Shown piece after piece: positions 25,022 to 33,681 of a stretch of DNA of 64,000 bases. The position numbers and the translations under genes are program-made. Where the stretch lies: contig NZ_OCND01000005.1 in assembly GCF_900215535.1 (NCBI RefSeq), forward strand, positions 1 through 64,000. Direction: 5' to 3'. Position 1 is the first letter of the stretch, and the number at the start of each line of letters is the position of its first letter. The notes beneath the pieces are model-generated. The model did not search any database. It saw only the letters and a list, made by a program, of their open reading frames with translations, and was not told where the DNA came from. Origin of the DNA: Pseudoxanthomonas wuyuanensis. GTDB lineage: Bacteria > Pseudomonadota > Gammaproteobacteria > Xanthomonadales > Xanthomonadaceae.

Positions 25022-25954
25022 ATGCACAAGACAGCCAACTTCCATGAGGGTGAACTTCAGGCGCAGGCGATGGCCCATGAGTCTGACGTTGCCGCCCGAA
25101 ACGGGTCCAACGTGACCGATCACATCATTCGTCCTGCACTGCCGTTCGTTCGCCAGCAGAAGATGGCTTACGCGGCCAGCGTGGATGCGGTGGGCCGTGT
25201 CTGGGCATCGGTGCTGATCGGTGAGCCTGGCTTTCTGGAGCCCTCCGAGGATGCAGGCGCGTTGACAATCCATCTGGACAAGGTGGTCAGGCAGCTTCAC
25301 GACCCACTCTGGGACAACATCGAGCAGGATGGTCGCATTGGCCTATTGCTGCTGGAGCTGCAGACCCGCAAGAGACTCAAGATCAACGGACAGGCGCAGC
25401 GGGAGAGTGAGCGCCTTGTCATCCAGATCACCGAATCGGTGCCGGTGTGTCCTCGCTACATCCAGCGCCGTATCATCGATCTGCTCGCCAGTTCGGACAC
25501 GCAGATGCCCGCGGGTATCAAGCAGGGGCTGATGCTTGAGCCGGAGCATCTCAAGCTCCTCCACAGCATCGACACCTTTTTTCTTGCCACCGTCCATAAA
25601 ACCCACGGCGCCGACGTTACCCATCGCGGCGGCCCGCCGGGGTTTGTGGAAGTGCTCGCCGATGGCAGGCTCAGGATTCCCGATTACAACGGCAACGGGA
25701 TGTTCAACAGCGCCGGCAACGTCCTCGTTGATCCAAGTGCTGGACTGGTGTTCCCCGACTACGCCCAACGCAGGATGCTTCAGCTCACCGGGCGTGCTGA
25801 AATGCTCTGGGATCAGCCCGACCCCAAGGGCGTGACCGGCGGTACCGGGCGCTTCTGGCAGTTTCAGACCAGCGCCTGGATCCAGACGCAGCTGCCCGAG
25901 CAGCTGCACAGCGAGTACGTCGACGCCTCTCCCTTCTTGCCACAAGGTCTTTGA
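25022..25954 (+). CDS. Pyridoxamine 5'-phosphate oxidase-like FMN-binding protein
   Basis: About 310 residues. The middle and N-terminal parts resemble the split-barrel PNPOx-like family: HIIRPALPFVRQQKMAYAASVDAVGRVWASVLIGEPGF (quoted in part: MAYAASVDAVGRVWASVLIG), LLLLELQTRKRLKINGQA, then FFLATVHKTHGADVTHRGGPPGF and GMFNSAGNVLVDPSAGLVF. The ATG at 25022 has AAGGAG upstream. The stop is followed after three bases by the ferredoxin reductase gene, so the two are co-transcribed and may act together. The reaction is unknown. Confidence 0.8.
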   Translation: MHKTANFHEGELQAQAMAHESDVAARNGSNVTDHIIRPALPFVRQQKMAYAASVDAVGRVWASVLIGEPGFLEPSEDAGALTIHLDKVVRQLHDPLWDNIEQDGRIGLLLLELQTRKRLKINGQAQRESERLVIQITESVPVCPRYIQRRIIDLLASSDTQMPAGIKQGLMLEPEHLKLLHSIDTFFLATVHKTHGADVTHRGGPPGFVEVLADGRLRIPDYNGNGMFNSAGNVLVDPSAGLVFPDYAQRRMLQLTGRAEMLWDQPDPKGVTGGTGRFWQFQTSAWIQTQLPEQLHSEYVDASPFLPQGL

Positions 25955-25957
25955 AAC

Positions 25958-26911
25958 ATGCAGTTGCGTGTGAGCCATGTCAGTGCCCTGACACCCAGCG
26001 TTCGTCTGATACGTCTGGAATCGACGGACGGCCAGCCGCTGCCCGCCTTTGAGCCGGGCTCGCACTTGGCTTTAGGCTTTGATATCGGGCACGAGCCCAC
26101 GCAACGGAAGTACTCGCTGGTCTCCGACCCACAGGGAGGCGCTTACTACGAGATTGCAGTCAAGAAGAGTCCCAACGGCCGTGGCGGATCGAAGTTCCTG
26201 CACGAGAAGCTTGCCGTGGGCGCGCTGCTGGAATCATCGAGCCCCATCAGCGAATTCAGCATCGCGCCCGACGCCAAGCACTATGTCCTTATCGCCGGCG
26301 GGATCGGCATCACGCCCATGCTCAGCATCATCGTGCGTCTGCGCCAGACCGGTGCATCCTTTGAGTTGCACTACTCCTCAAAGACACGCGCTGAAGTGGT
26401 TTTTCAAGATGTGTTACTGGGTGAGGACTGCGATCGCGTGACGTTGTACTTCACAGAGAGCGACAGTTTTAGGCGGATCGACATCAACCAGCTGCTGAAA
26501 ACCCATGCCCAGCAGGCTGACGCGCACTTCTATGTGTGTGGGCCTTCCACGCTGATCGACCGCGTCCGCCTCGCCGCCGGCGCGCATGGCGTGCAGGCAA
26601 AGCGGGTGCACTTCGAGAGCTTCGGGCCGGCCTGGTCGATGACCGATGGTCCGGTCAAGCTGGGCCTGTCCGAATCCAACATCGAGGTGGATGTACCGGT
26701 GGGGACCACATTGCTCGATGCGATGGAAGCGGCCGGCGCCTGGGTCGCCGCGGATTGCCGGCGCGGGGAGTGCGGGGCTTGCATCACCACTTACACCAGC
26801 GGAAAGCCCATCCACCGGGACAACTGCCTGACGGAAGAACAGAGGGCGCATGCGTTCTGCCCCTGCGTCTCATGGGCCTCTTCCTTGGGAACCTTGACCT
26901 TACAGGTCTGA
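25958..26911 (+). CDS. FAD/NAD(P)H reductase with C-terminal 2Fe-2S ferredoxin domain
   Basis: 317 residues of the phthalate-dioxygenase-reductase/VanB type. The order is an FAD barrel (RKYSLVSDP), an NAD domain (HYVLIAGGIGITPMLSI, FYVCGPSTLID) and a plant-type 2Fe-2S domain (CRRGECGACITTYTSG with a distal cysteine in AFCPCV). Such proteins pass electrons from NAD(P)H to an oxygenase or other acceptor. Here the only partner is the adjacent FMN-binding split-barrel protein; no Rieske oxygenase is present in the window. Confidence 0.9.
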   Translation: MQLRVSHVSALTPSVRLIRLESTDGQPLPAFEPGSHLALGFDIGHEPTQRKYSLVSDPQGGAYYEIAVKKSPNGRGGSKFLHEKLAVGALLESSSPISEFSIAPDAKHYVLIAGGIGITPMLSIIVRLRQTGASFELHYSSKTRAEVVFQDVLLGEDCDRVTLYFTESDSFRRIDINQLLKTHAQQADAHFYVCGPSTLIDRVRLAAGAHGVQAKRVHFESFGPAWSMTDGPVKLGLSESNIEVDVPVGTTLLDAMEAAGAWVAADCRRGECGACITTYTSGKPIHRDNCLTEEQRAHAFCPCVSWASSLGTLTLQV

Positions 26912-26928
26912 AGCCCGGTGGCGGTTCC

Positions 26929-27714
26929 CTACGTTGCAGGCGATGCTTGGTCGCGAAGGAACGAATCGACGGCTTCATTGAAGCGCTCCGGGGCCTCCAG
27001 GTACGGCAGGTGACCGCACTGCTCAAAGACCTGGTGCAAGGCATGCGGAATCAGTTGCTGTAGCTCGCCGTGGCAGTAGGAAGGCACGATCTGATCCTTG
27101 GCGCCGTGGATGAGCAACGTGGGGCTCGTGATCGTGGCGACCTCTGAGCGCTGGTCGTAGTCCTGGATCTGCTGAAACAACGTCCGGATGTATGGGCGAT
27201 CCAAGCTATCCAGCGAACGCAGGAAGCCGTGGTAGATGGTCGTGCCTTCGGCGATGGCCATCTGGGCAAGCAACTGCCTGGCCCATGACTGCACGCCGGC
27301 CGGCCCTAGCAGGAGCTCGTCGTATAGCATCGTTCGGGCGGCTTGATCCGACGGGCTTAGGTACAGGCATGTGTTCACCACGATCAGGCCACTGACCCGA
27401 TCCTTCGCGCGTGCCGCCACGCCGAGCCCGGCACGGGCACCTTTGGACAGGCCGCAGATAGCCACCTTGTCGATGCCCAGGTGATCGATCAGGGCGATGA
27501 CCACGTCCACGAACTCCGAGAATCCGATGCTCTTGCCCTCCGACTTGCCGTGACCCGGAAGGTCAAGGCAGATCATTCGCCGGCGAGAGAAGAAGTACTG
27601 ACGCTGATAGGTCCAGTTGCGAGCGTTGCCACCCAGCCCATGCAGGAAGACGAGCGCATCGCCCTGTCCATCGTCGGTGAAATGGATCTGGTGTTCTTTG
27701 TATAGGAAATACAT
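26929..27714 (-). CDS. Alpha/beta hydrolase
   Basis: About 261 residues. LVFLHGLGGNARNW is the oxyanion-hole HG motif; GLSKGA is the nucleophile elbow with serine; LLIHGAKDQIVP carries the acid; FEQCGHLPYLEAPERF contains the catalytic histidine. It belongs to the large 3-oxoadipate-lactonase/haloperoxidase-like group, so esterase, lactonase or C-C hydrolase activity is possible. The start at 27714 (MYFLYKEHQIHF) is favoured; the long N-terminal extension of the open frame lacks conserved features. It converges with the reductase gene. Confidence 0.88.
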   Translation of the reverse strand: MYFLYKEHQIHFTDDGQGDALVFLHGLGGNARNWTYQRQYFFSRRRMICLDLPGHGKSEGKSIGFSEFVDVVIALIDHLGIDKVAICGLSKGARAGLGVAARAKDRVSGLIVVNTCLYLSPSDQAARTMLYDELLLGPAGVQSWARQLLAQMAIAEGTTIYHGFLRSLDSLDRPYIRTLFQQIQDYDQRSEVATITSPTLLIHGAKDQIVPSYCHGELQQLIPHALHQVFEQCGHLPYLEAPERFNEAVDSFLRDQASPAT

Positions 27715-28166
27715 GGCGACCGGATACCTGTGCGTGTAGTGGCGTGCGTGTCGAGATAGATAGGATCGCAGTGGTTTCTGTTCAAGCGCATGGTCAAGCG
27801 CTGCCGTTGTCAAAGGAATGCAGGCACAGGAAACATTGAATTGCGCAGCGCGCAATAGTGCGGACGATAACGGTTGTCCTTCGCGCGGGACAGGGATGTT
27901 AGCGCCCGCAGGGCCCGCAGGCACGGGGTTCCTTCTGTCGACGTGACGGATGGGTTCTACGCAACCCGACCCCGTGCCTGAATTCTTCCAGCTGCGGCAA
28001 GAGAGTTAGTCGATATCAGGACTATTTGCGCGCAAATGTGGAGATCAGAATCCTCCACACACCCCGCGCCTGAAACAGAGAAGCATTGCCAAACAATCAC
28101 CAGGCCAGTAAACACCGCGGCAATCTCGCCGGAAGTACCACGCGCACGCCAGCCCAGAGGAACACC
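27715..28166. promoter_or_regulatory. Divergent control region of hydrolase and Old Yellow Enzyme genes
   Basis: The 450-bp gap has a perfect 14-bp palindrome ATTTGCGCGCAAAT (28024-28037). It overlaps by one base an inverted repeat TGTGGAG-N9-CTCCACA (28037-28059). A distant 12-bp inverted pair, CAGGCACGGGGT / ACCCCGTGCCTG, lies at 27918-27929 and 27969-27980 and could end transcription of an upstream RNA. The first two are good repressor-site candidates for the downstream flavoenzyme. No small gene is evident. Confidence 0.5.
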
Positions 28167-29240
28167 ATGCCAACACTCTTTGACCCCATTTCTCTAGGCG
28201 CGCTGCACGCCAAGAACCGCGTCATCATGGCGCCGCTGACGCGTGCGCGTTCGACCAGAGAGCACGTTCCGACTCCGATCATGGCCGAATACTATGCTCA
28301 GCGCGCTTCCGCGGGCCTGATTATCGGTGAAGCTACGGGCATATCCCAACACGCTGTTGGTTGGCCGTACGCGCCCGGCCTCTGGTCTGAGGAGCAGATG
28401 GATGCATGGAAACCCGTCACACGTGCCGTACATTCCAAAGGTGGGCGCATCGTCGCTCAGCTTTGGCACATGGGGCGCATGGCACACTCTGCCGTAACAG
28501 GAATTCACCCGGTGTCTTCCAGTGCAACAACAATGCTAGGTGATGCGCACACCTATGCCGGAAAGAAGCCATTCGAGACAGCCAGGCCGCTCGATCTGGA
28601 CGAAATACCGACCCTGGTCCAAGACTACGTTCGAGCTGCAAACAATGCGATTTCCGCAGGCTTCGACGGCGTACAGATCCATGCAGCCAACGGCCAATTA
28701 ATAGATCAGTTCCTTCGCGATAGCAGCAACATTCGGACGGACGAGTATGGCGGAAGCATCGCCAATCGGATTCGCCTGCTTAAGCAAGTCACTGGCGCAG
28801 TGGCCAACGCAGTTGGCGCCGAACGCACGGCCGTTCGCCTGTCTCCCAATGGCGAGAGCTACGGGGTGGACGACAGTAATCCAGAACCCCTGTTCGCCGC
28901 CGCGGCAGTGGCGCTAGGCGAGATTGGCATCGCGTTCCTTGAGCTGCGCGAACCCGGTCCCGATGGCACGTTTGGCTCGACAGACGTGCCCCGTCTGTCT
29001 CCCGTGCTTCGCAAACACTTCAAGGGACCCCTGATTCTCAACAGCGACTACGACCTGAAGCGCTCTCAGGCCGATCTTTCGGACGGCATTGCAGACGCTA
29101 TCAGCTTTGGGCGTCCTTTCCTCGCCAATCCTGACTTGGTGGATCGATTGCGAAACAACTCGAAGTTGAATGATGATCGCATGGAGACCTACTACAGCCA
29201 AGGCGAAGAGGGATACACCGATTATCCCAAACTGGCCTGA
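28167..29240 (+). CDS. Old Yellow Enzyme, NemA/xenobiotic reductase type
   Basis: 357 residues. MPTLFDPISLGALHAKNRVIMAPLTRARS and HVPTPIMAEYYAQRASAGLIIGEATGIS (quoted in part: PTPIMAEYYAQRASAGLIIG) are the classical NemA-type opening. FDGVQIHAANGQLIDQFLRD and DEYGGSIANRIRL carry the barrel strands, and ADAISFGRPFLANPDL ends the FMN site. It reduces quinones, nitroesters, maleimides and other activated alkenes. The ATG at 28167 is preceded by GAGGAACACC. It resembles E. coli NemA more closely than the OYE at 17509 does, so the two are not recent duplicates. Confidence 0.92.
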   Translation: MPTLFDPISLGALHAKNRVIMAPLTRARSTREHVPTPIMAEYYAQRASAGLIIGEATGISQHAVGWPYAPGLWSEEQMDAWKPVTRAVHSKGGRIVAQLWHMGRMAHSAVTGIHPVSSSATTMLGDAHTYAGKKPFETARPLDLDEIPTLVQDYVRAANNAISAGFDGVQIHAANGQLIDQFLRDSSNIRTDEYGGSIANRIRLLKQVTGAVANAVGAERTAVRLSPNGESYGVDDSNPEPLFAAAAVALGEIGIAFLELREPGPDGTFGSTDVPRLSPVLRKHFKGPLILNSDYDLKRSQADLSDGIADAISFGRPFLANPDLVDRLRNNSKLNDDRMETYYSQGEEGYTDYPKLA

Positions 29241-29356
29241 CTACGCCGAGCGGGCTGTTGCTTCCTTGGCGCGTGACTCCCCAGTTCACTGGCATTCCCC
29301 GAGCCAGTTGATGCCGCCCTCACCCTTGGCGGCCAGACTGTCGTGATGACAGCCCG

Positions 29357-29385
29357 TACGCAGAGGAGGCCTCCTCCTCTGCGTA
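29357..29385 (+). terminator. Strong hairpin after the NemA-like gene
   Basis: A perfect 13-bp stem (TACGCAGAGGAGG with its complement) around a three-base loop, 117 bp after the stop of the NemA-like gene. It is not followed by a T-run, but the stem is very stable. Confidence 0.55.
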
Positions 29386-29467
29386 ACACTTCCACATCTA
29401 GTCATCCAAGCCGTGCTGACGCTGTTTCAAGCAGAACATACTTTTGCGCATGCATGAGAATAGGTCG

Positions 29468-29493
29468 TGTCCGCTTCTGGCCGAAATCTGCGT
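29468..29493. repeat. Dispersed 26-bp palindromic repeat, copy 4 (degenerate)
   Basis: TGTCCGCTTCTGGCCGAAATCTGCG keeps the left arm and centre of the family; the right arm has decayed. It lies between the flavoenzyme gene and the mobile-element remnants. Confidence 0.4.
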
Positions 29494-29530
29494 CATGCGG
29501 CCTGAGGTCCGCTTCAGGTCAGAAGCGAAT

Positions 29531-29704
29531 TCACTTTGTGCTTTTCTGTCGGCCAAACAGGGACTGCGCCCTCGCCACCACCTCTTCATGAGTGATCGCC
29601 CGGCCAGCATCTACGTCAGCAAGTGCCTCCAATGTGGCTTGATGCTTCTCTTCTTCGAACAACTCAGGCATATCCGCCAGCAAGTCGGTGTCGGGCAAGT
29701 TCAT
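29531..29704 (-). CDS. Small antitoxin-like protein without toxin partner
   Basis: A 57-residue acidic protein: MNLPDTDLLADMPELFEEEK followed by HQATLEALADVDAGRAITHE and a short helix. The ALADVDAGR.I.HEEV pattern is common at the C-terminus of small antitoxins in toxin-antitoxin pairs (CopG/ParD-like). An in-frame stop upstream fixes the ATG as the first start; AAGG lies nine bases before it. No toxin gene lies downstream, where only the degenerate repeat is found. Probably an orphan remnant beside the truncated transposase. Confidence 0.5.
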   Translation of the reverse strand: MNLPDTDLLADMPELFEEEKHQATLEALADVDAGRAITHEEVVARAQSLFGRQKSTK

Positions 29705-29787
29705 GCAGATGGCCTTGCGAAGTATCGGATCGCTCTAGCGCTAGGAAAAAGGATGATGGCAGCTATCGGGTCGGAAGCGTTCCTTCC

Positions 29788-30267
29788 CTACCCCCGATAA
29801 ACATCCCTAATCGCCTTGAGCTTGCTGCCATCGATGGCCACGACCGCATGCGAGAAGACCTTCATCGTCCGGCACAGCGCAACGAAGCGGCTGCACACCG
29901 CCGTGATCGCCCCACCGTTGTCCTTGCGGAAGTCGGCAATGGTCTTGAAGTCAGGCGCCAGTCGCCCGGTCAGCCAGATCAGCTCGAGATTCCGTTGCAC
30001 TTCCCGCTCCAGGCGTCGGCTGGAGGGGATGCGATTGAGGTAGCCGTAGATGTAAATCTTGAGTAGGGCGGCTGCGTGATAAGCAGGCCTCCCACCCGCC
30101 GCGCGATTGGCGGCCTCGAAGCCTAGCTCACTTAGATCAAGGGCTTCGACGAAGGCGTCGACCACCCGCACCGGATGGTCTTCGTGGACGTAGTCCTCCA
30201 GCCGGTCAGGGAGCAGAAGTTCCTGAGAACGATCGGCTCCATCTACGAATCGCTTCATGCAAAGCAC
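29788..30267 (-). mobile_element. Truncated IS1182-family transposase
   Basis: About the first 156 residues of an IS1182-type DDE transposase: MKRFVDGADRSQELLLPDRL, then HPVRVVDAFVEALDLSELGF, the GRPAYHAAALLKIYIYGYLN helix region and AIDGSKLKAI with the first catalytic aspartate. The frame ends seven residues later (RDVYRG, stop), whereas intact transposases run to 450-500 residues with two further acidic residues. The element is thus broken at about 29790, where its sequence meets the antitoxin-like gene's promoter side. Confidence 0.85.
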
Positions 30268-30353
30268 CCATTGACTGGTGCTGAGATCATGCCAGCGTAG
30301 GGAGGGCTTTCACTCAGTCTCGGTCGAAAGCGAACACCGCCCTCTTCACGAGC

Positions 30354-31598
30354 CTAGCGCTCCCGGGCGTTCTTACGTCGTTTATCAATCCCGATCACAG
30401 GCCGCCAGCGCCTACGAAGCGCCCTCACGAAGGACCGAAGTTCTGGCACATCTGTCGACTGCAATGACTCGCCGCTAATGAGAAGGGTGAGATGCCCCAC
30501 CTCATGCCCGGCAAAGTTAGCCCGAAGTAACTTCTTCGCCAGATCTACCAACGGCGGAGACGGTTCCGTTTGCGACTGAATGCCCCACCAGTCCGCAAGA
30601 GCAAATACAAACGAGAGCCAACCACTGGCGAACGGGAAGGTGTACTTGGCACCCTCATCCCAGCCTGCGAGGCCAGAGGTCTGCAGGAGCCCTCTATCGC
30701 CACTGCCGTGGGCACGGTCAAGGTCAAGCCTTACGAACTTGGCTGCAGTGACAATGCTCTTGTCCCTGAACTTGAAGCCCAGCTTCGCGGCCTCCGAGGT
30801 GAGCCACTTCTTTGGGTCAATGGGCTCCTTTTTCTCATTCAGCAGCCACGCCGCCTGGAACATCAGATAGATGCCGGGCATGCGCTCCTTGTGATCGAAG
30901 GGGTAGTTGCCGTGGCCCTGACGCTTCAGCACCTTCGCCTTGAGGCGCTCCACGTCCTGCGCATCCACGTAGAGCTCCGCCACAGGCACTTTGTCCAAAC
31001 TCACGGAGTAGAACTCAGGAGGCTCCATGCCGGGATCGCCCTCACCACGAAGCATGTGGTCACGCCTGCAATCAAGCGCATCGCTCCAGGCCTGCGCGTC
31101 AATGAGGATGGCACTCTTGAACTCGACCCGCTCAAGGTCGTGAATCCTCACGTCGCTGTACTCCCGGATCTCGCGCCCGCGCCCATCCTTACCCGTATTC
31201 GTGTAGACCCGCTTTCTGGATAGTCCTCCACCTGAGAAGGTCGGCGTAACGGCTGTACGCGAGTGGGCAGCCTGTTCGTAGGACTCTGGTGACAACTGCA
31301 GGTAGAGAACGTCATTACAGAAGCGCTTGACGGGGAGCGAGTCGATATCGGCAGGCTCGACAAAGGGCCTGTCATGTCCAGCAGCGTCCGACTCATCCAC
31401 TTGCTGTGGAGCGAGGGGCACCTGCAGATAGCAATAGACCAGATGCCTGGAGATGTTCACCTGCACGTATACCGGCACGTTCTCCTGCGCCAGAAATGCG
31501 AGATCGTCAATCCCCTCCGGTTTGTACTGCTGCCAGCCGGTGTTGCTCAGGGGAATCATTCGATTCTGCGTGCTCCTTGTCTCCATCAACTCATCCAC
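30354..31598 (-). CDS. Hypothetical protein at the start of the replication module
   Basis: A 414-residue soluble protein I do not recognise. It is rich in charged residues, has no signal peptide, and ends in a basic tail (RALRRRWRPVIGIDKRRKNA). Internal features are MPGIYLMFQAAWLLNEKKEP and LLRANFAGHEVGHLTLLISG; the HEVGH-like string (GHEVGH) meets the HExxH pattern, but nothing else supports a peptidase. It is divergent from the alpA-like gene across a 380-bp gap. Proteins beside AlpA in satellites are often accessory, so its role remains open. Confidence 0.6.
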   Translation of the reverse strand: MDELMETRSTQNRMIPLSNTGWQQYKPEGIDDLAFLAQENVPVYVQVNISRHLVYCYLQVPLAPQQVDESDAAGHDRPFVEPADIDSLPVKRFCNDVLYLQLSPESYEQAAHSRTAVTPTFSGGGLSRKRVYTNTGKDGRGREIREYSDVRIHDLERVEFKSAILIDAQAWSDALDCRRDHMLRGEGDPGMEPPEFYSVSLDKVPVAELYVDAQDVERLKAKVLKRQGHGNYPFDHKERMPGIYLMFQAAWLLNEKKEPIDPKKWLTSEAAKLGFKFRDKSIVTAAKFVRLDLDRAHGSGDRGLLQTSGLAGWDEGAKYTFPFASGWLSFVFALADWWGIQSQTEPSPPLVDLAKKLLRANFAGHEVGHLTLLISGESLQSTDVPELRSFVRALRRRWRPVIGIDKRRKNARER

Positions 31599-31891
31599 GA
31601 GGACTGCCGAAATTGGCGGACGGATTTATAGCATGCCAGCTCGGTTAGGCAACGATCGTCGTCTGCTCACATCTACGCTTGCCGTACCAAGGAGTGAGGC
31701 ACCGCGCTTCGTCTCACAGCTGATTGCGCAACTTCTCCTCCGCCTCCATGGTTGACCAGAAGTTCGCGCATGGACGTCCTAGGACACAGTCAAATTAACC
31801 CCATAGCCACCTAAATTCCGATCGCGCTCAAACTATTATTTTCGGGATGTAAAAGCCTTGCCCTACCTGGCTTTCGCGCATGATGAGATGA

Positions 31892-31911
31892 CGGAATGTT
31901 GGAACATTCCG
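31892..31911. promoter_or_regulatory. 20-bp palindromic operator candidate upstream of alpA
   Basis: CGGAATGTTGGAACATTCCG has 9-bp perfect arms around GG and lies 68 bp before the AlpA-like start, in the 380-bp divergent gap 31599-31978. The rest of the gap is AT-richer than its surroundings and shows no gene. A dimeric repressor or AlpA itself could bind here. Confidence 0.5.
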
Positions 31912-31978
31912 GCGGAATCAATGCGCGTTCGAGCACGGATCGGCAGCATGCGAGCCCTCTTCACCAACAGAGATCAGC

Positions 31979-32173
31979 ATGAGTTCCCACTCCCTTGAAA
32001 CCATCTTCCGCCTAAAGCGCGTGCGTGAAATAACGGGCCTGTCTCGCTCCACGCTCTACCTCTACATCAGCCAAGGAAAGTTCCCCAAGCCGCGCAAGCT
32101 CGGTGCGCGCGCTGTGGGCTGGTTTGCCAGCGAGGTGTTCGCCTGGGTGGCGGCGCGTGAGCTGGCCGCCTGA
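31979..32173 (+). CDS. AlpA-family excisionase/regulator
   Basis: 64 residues with a MerR/excisionase-like winged HTH: RLKRVREITGLSRSTLYLYI then GKFPKPRKLGARAVGWFASE. AlpA proteins activate the integrase of cryptic prophage CP4-57 and promote excision of P4-like elements. It heads the plus-strand run with Rep and DUF3987, and the P4-type integrase lies at the other end of the island (55473). It may act on that integrase, though 23 kb separates them. Confidence 0.9.
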   Translation: MSSHSLETIFRLKRVREITGLSRSTLYLYISQGKFPKPRKLGARAVGWFASEVFAWVAARELAA

Positions 32174-32334
32174 GCCGCTGAACGCTAATTCGACGCCGCC
32201 GCCGCTTTGCCAGATCGGGCATTTCGTGGACACGCCCGTCTTGGGCCGGCCCAGATTCTTCACTTATCGAAGTCGTGGGATTTCCGGACTGTATCCAATA
32301 GCGAAGCGAAATACCAATCCGTTACCACTATTTT

Positions 32335-33627
32335 ATGAAAGCAATGACATATCGTATGCAGCGCGGCCAGTCGGTGCAGCCTCTGCCAGCGCTGGCGCCC
32401 AATCCTCCATTGGAGCCAGAGGGCGAGGATGACTACGTTGACCAACGCACGCAGGACATCCTGCGTCGAGAGCGTCAGCATCAGTTGGCTGCCGAGCGGC
32501 ACTTTTGCCATCACACTGATGACGGCCAACGGTTCTTGGCCGACACCCAGGACCGCACGCTCAAGGAGTTCATGGATCAGCTGACCGGCGCGCACAAGGC
32601 GCTGCTGGTGAATGATCGCAGTCCGGTGAGGAACATCAGCTCATGGCGGCCAGCGCCAGCCATGGTCGTTGGTCAGTACGAGCTGTCTGGCCTGGGCAAG
32701 CTGCTCCACGCGTGCTGCGTCCGTTATCTCACGCTTGAGGAGCGAACGCCGGACTGGCTGTGCGCCTACATCGACTATGTCTTCAGTCCCCAGGTGACCG
32801 TCATGCTGCGCGCGCTGCAGCGCTGGGCCAAGCCGATCGGCCTGTGGCTTGAGGCTGGCGTCCCTGCCTGCGACGGCTCTCCGGACATGGACGCGGTTCA
32901 TGCCTTGAACCGCTTTGCTCGCTTTGTGAGGCGAGCCTCCCGCTCCTGGCGGTTCATCAATGAGTGCCGCAAGATCGACCGGCAGGCCAACGACAACTTC
33001 TCCAGCGGTCGCAAGCTGCTCTTTGAGCTGTTCTCGCACTGTTCGCGCCTGCTAGTACTCCGGGTTGACCTCTACTTCCGGCCTTGGGCCAAGGCCTTGG
33101 GCGTCAGTCAGGAAGCAGATGATCTGATCGAGAAGTTCTATCGCCGCCTACGTGACGGACGTATCGTCGATGACTACCTTGGCGCGATCTACAAGCGCGA
33201 GGATGGCATCAACCGTGGTGCCCATTGGCACTGGCTCATCGTGCTGGATGGGCATCGCCGGCGCGACGCCTACGGCCTGACTCGACGGATCGGTGAGGAC
33301 TGGATGCGCGTAGCGGGCGTCAACAGGTCCAGCTACTTCAATTGCTATGTGAGAGCGCCCAGCTTCAAGTTCAATGGCCTGGGGCTTGTGCATGTCTGTG
33401 ACACGAAGAAGCTTCTGGGGCTTCGGGCAGCGTTGGTGTATTTGACCAAGCGCGACTGTGTCCTCAAGCTGCACAGCGGCAAGGATCAGCACTTTCGGCG
33501 TAGCAAGCCTCGGCACAAGGACAAGAAGCAGCGAGGCGCACCCCGGCGAAGCCCCGATAGTATGGCTACGCTGCGCCGAGTGTTTGCAGGCCGTCGCGAC
33601 AGGCCGCTGGATGCGATTACACTGTGA
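32335..33627 (+). CDS. Inovirus Gp2-like / YagK-YfjJ replication protein
   Basis: 430 residues. The C-terminal third matches the YagK/YfjJ (inovirus Gp2-like) domain: KREDGINRGAHWHWLIVLDG, with an HxH pair like HUH Rep proteins, followed by IGEDWMRVAG, SFKFNGLGLVHV and LVYLTKRDCVLKL. The N-terminal 200 residues are less conserved. The basic tail (RSKPRHKDKKQRGAPRRSPD) would favour DNA binding. Proteins of this group are thought to start replication of satellite-like elements. Order AlpA, YfjJ-like, YfjI-like matches CP4-57-type elements. Confidence 0.75.
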   Translation: MKAMTYRMQRGQSVQPLPALAPNPPLEPEGEDDYVDQRTQDILRRERQHQLAAERHFCHHTDDGQRFLADTQDRTLKEFMDQLTGAHKALLVNDRSPVRNISSWRPAPAMVVGQYELSGLGKLLHACCVRYLTLEERTPDWLCAYIDYVFSPQVTVMLRALQRWAKPIGLWLEAGVPACDGSPDMDAVHALNRFARFVRRASRSWRFINECRKIDRQANDNFSSGRKLLFELFSHCSRLLVLRVDLYFRPWAKALGVSQEADDLIEKFYRRLRDGRIVDDYLGAIYKREDGINRGAHWHWLIVLDGHRRRDAYGLTRRIGEDWMRVAGVNRSSYFNCYVRAPSFKFNGLGLVHVCDTKKLLGLRAALVYLTKRDCVLKLHSGKDQHFRRSKPRHKDKKQRGAPRRSPDSMATLRRVFAGRRDRPLDAITL

Positions 33628-33681
33628 CAGTTGCGCCTTCGGATATCCCCTCGTTCCATCTGACTAGTACTAAGATCCTGC

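Noticed and set aside
30354..31598. GHEVGH in the 414-residue protein as a zinc-peptidase site
   Set aside because: The pattern fits HExxH by letters but there is no signal peptide, no third ligand and no surrounding family similarity.
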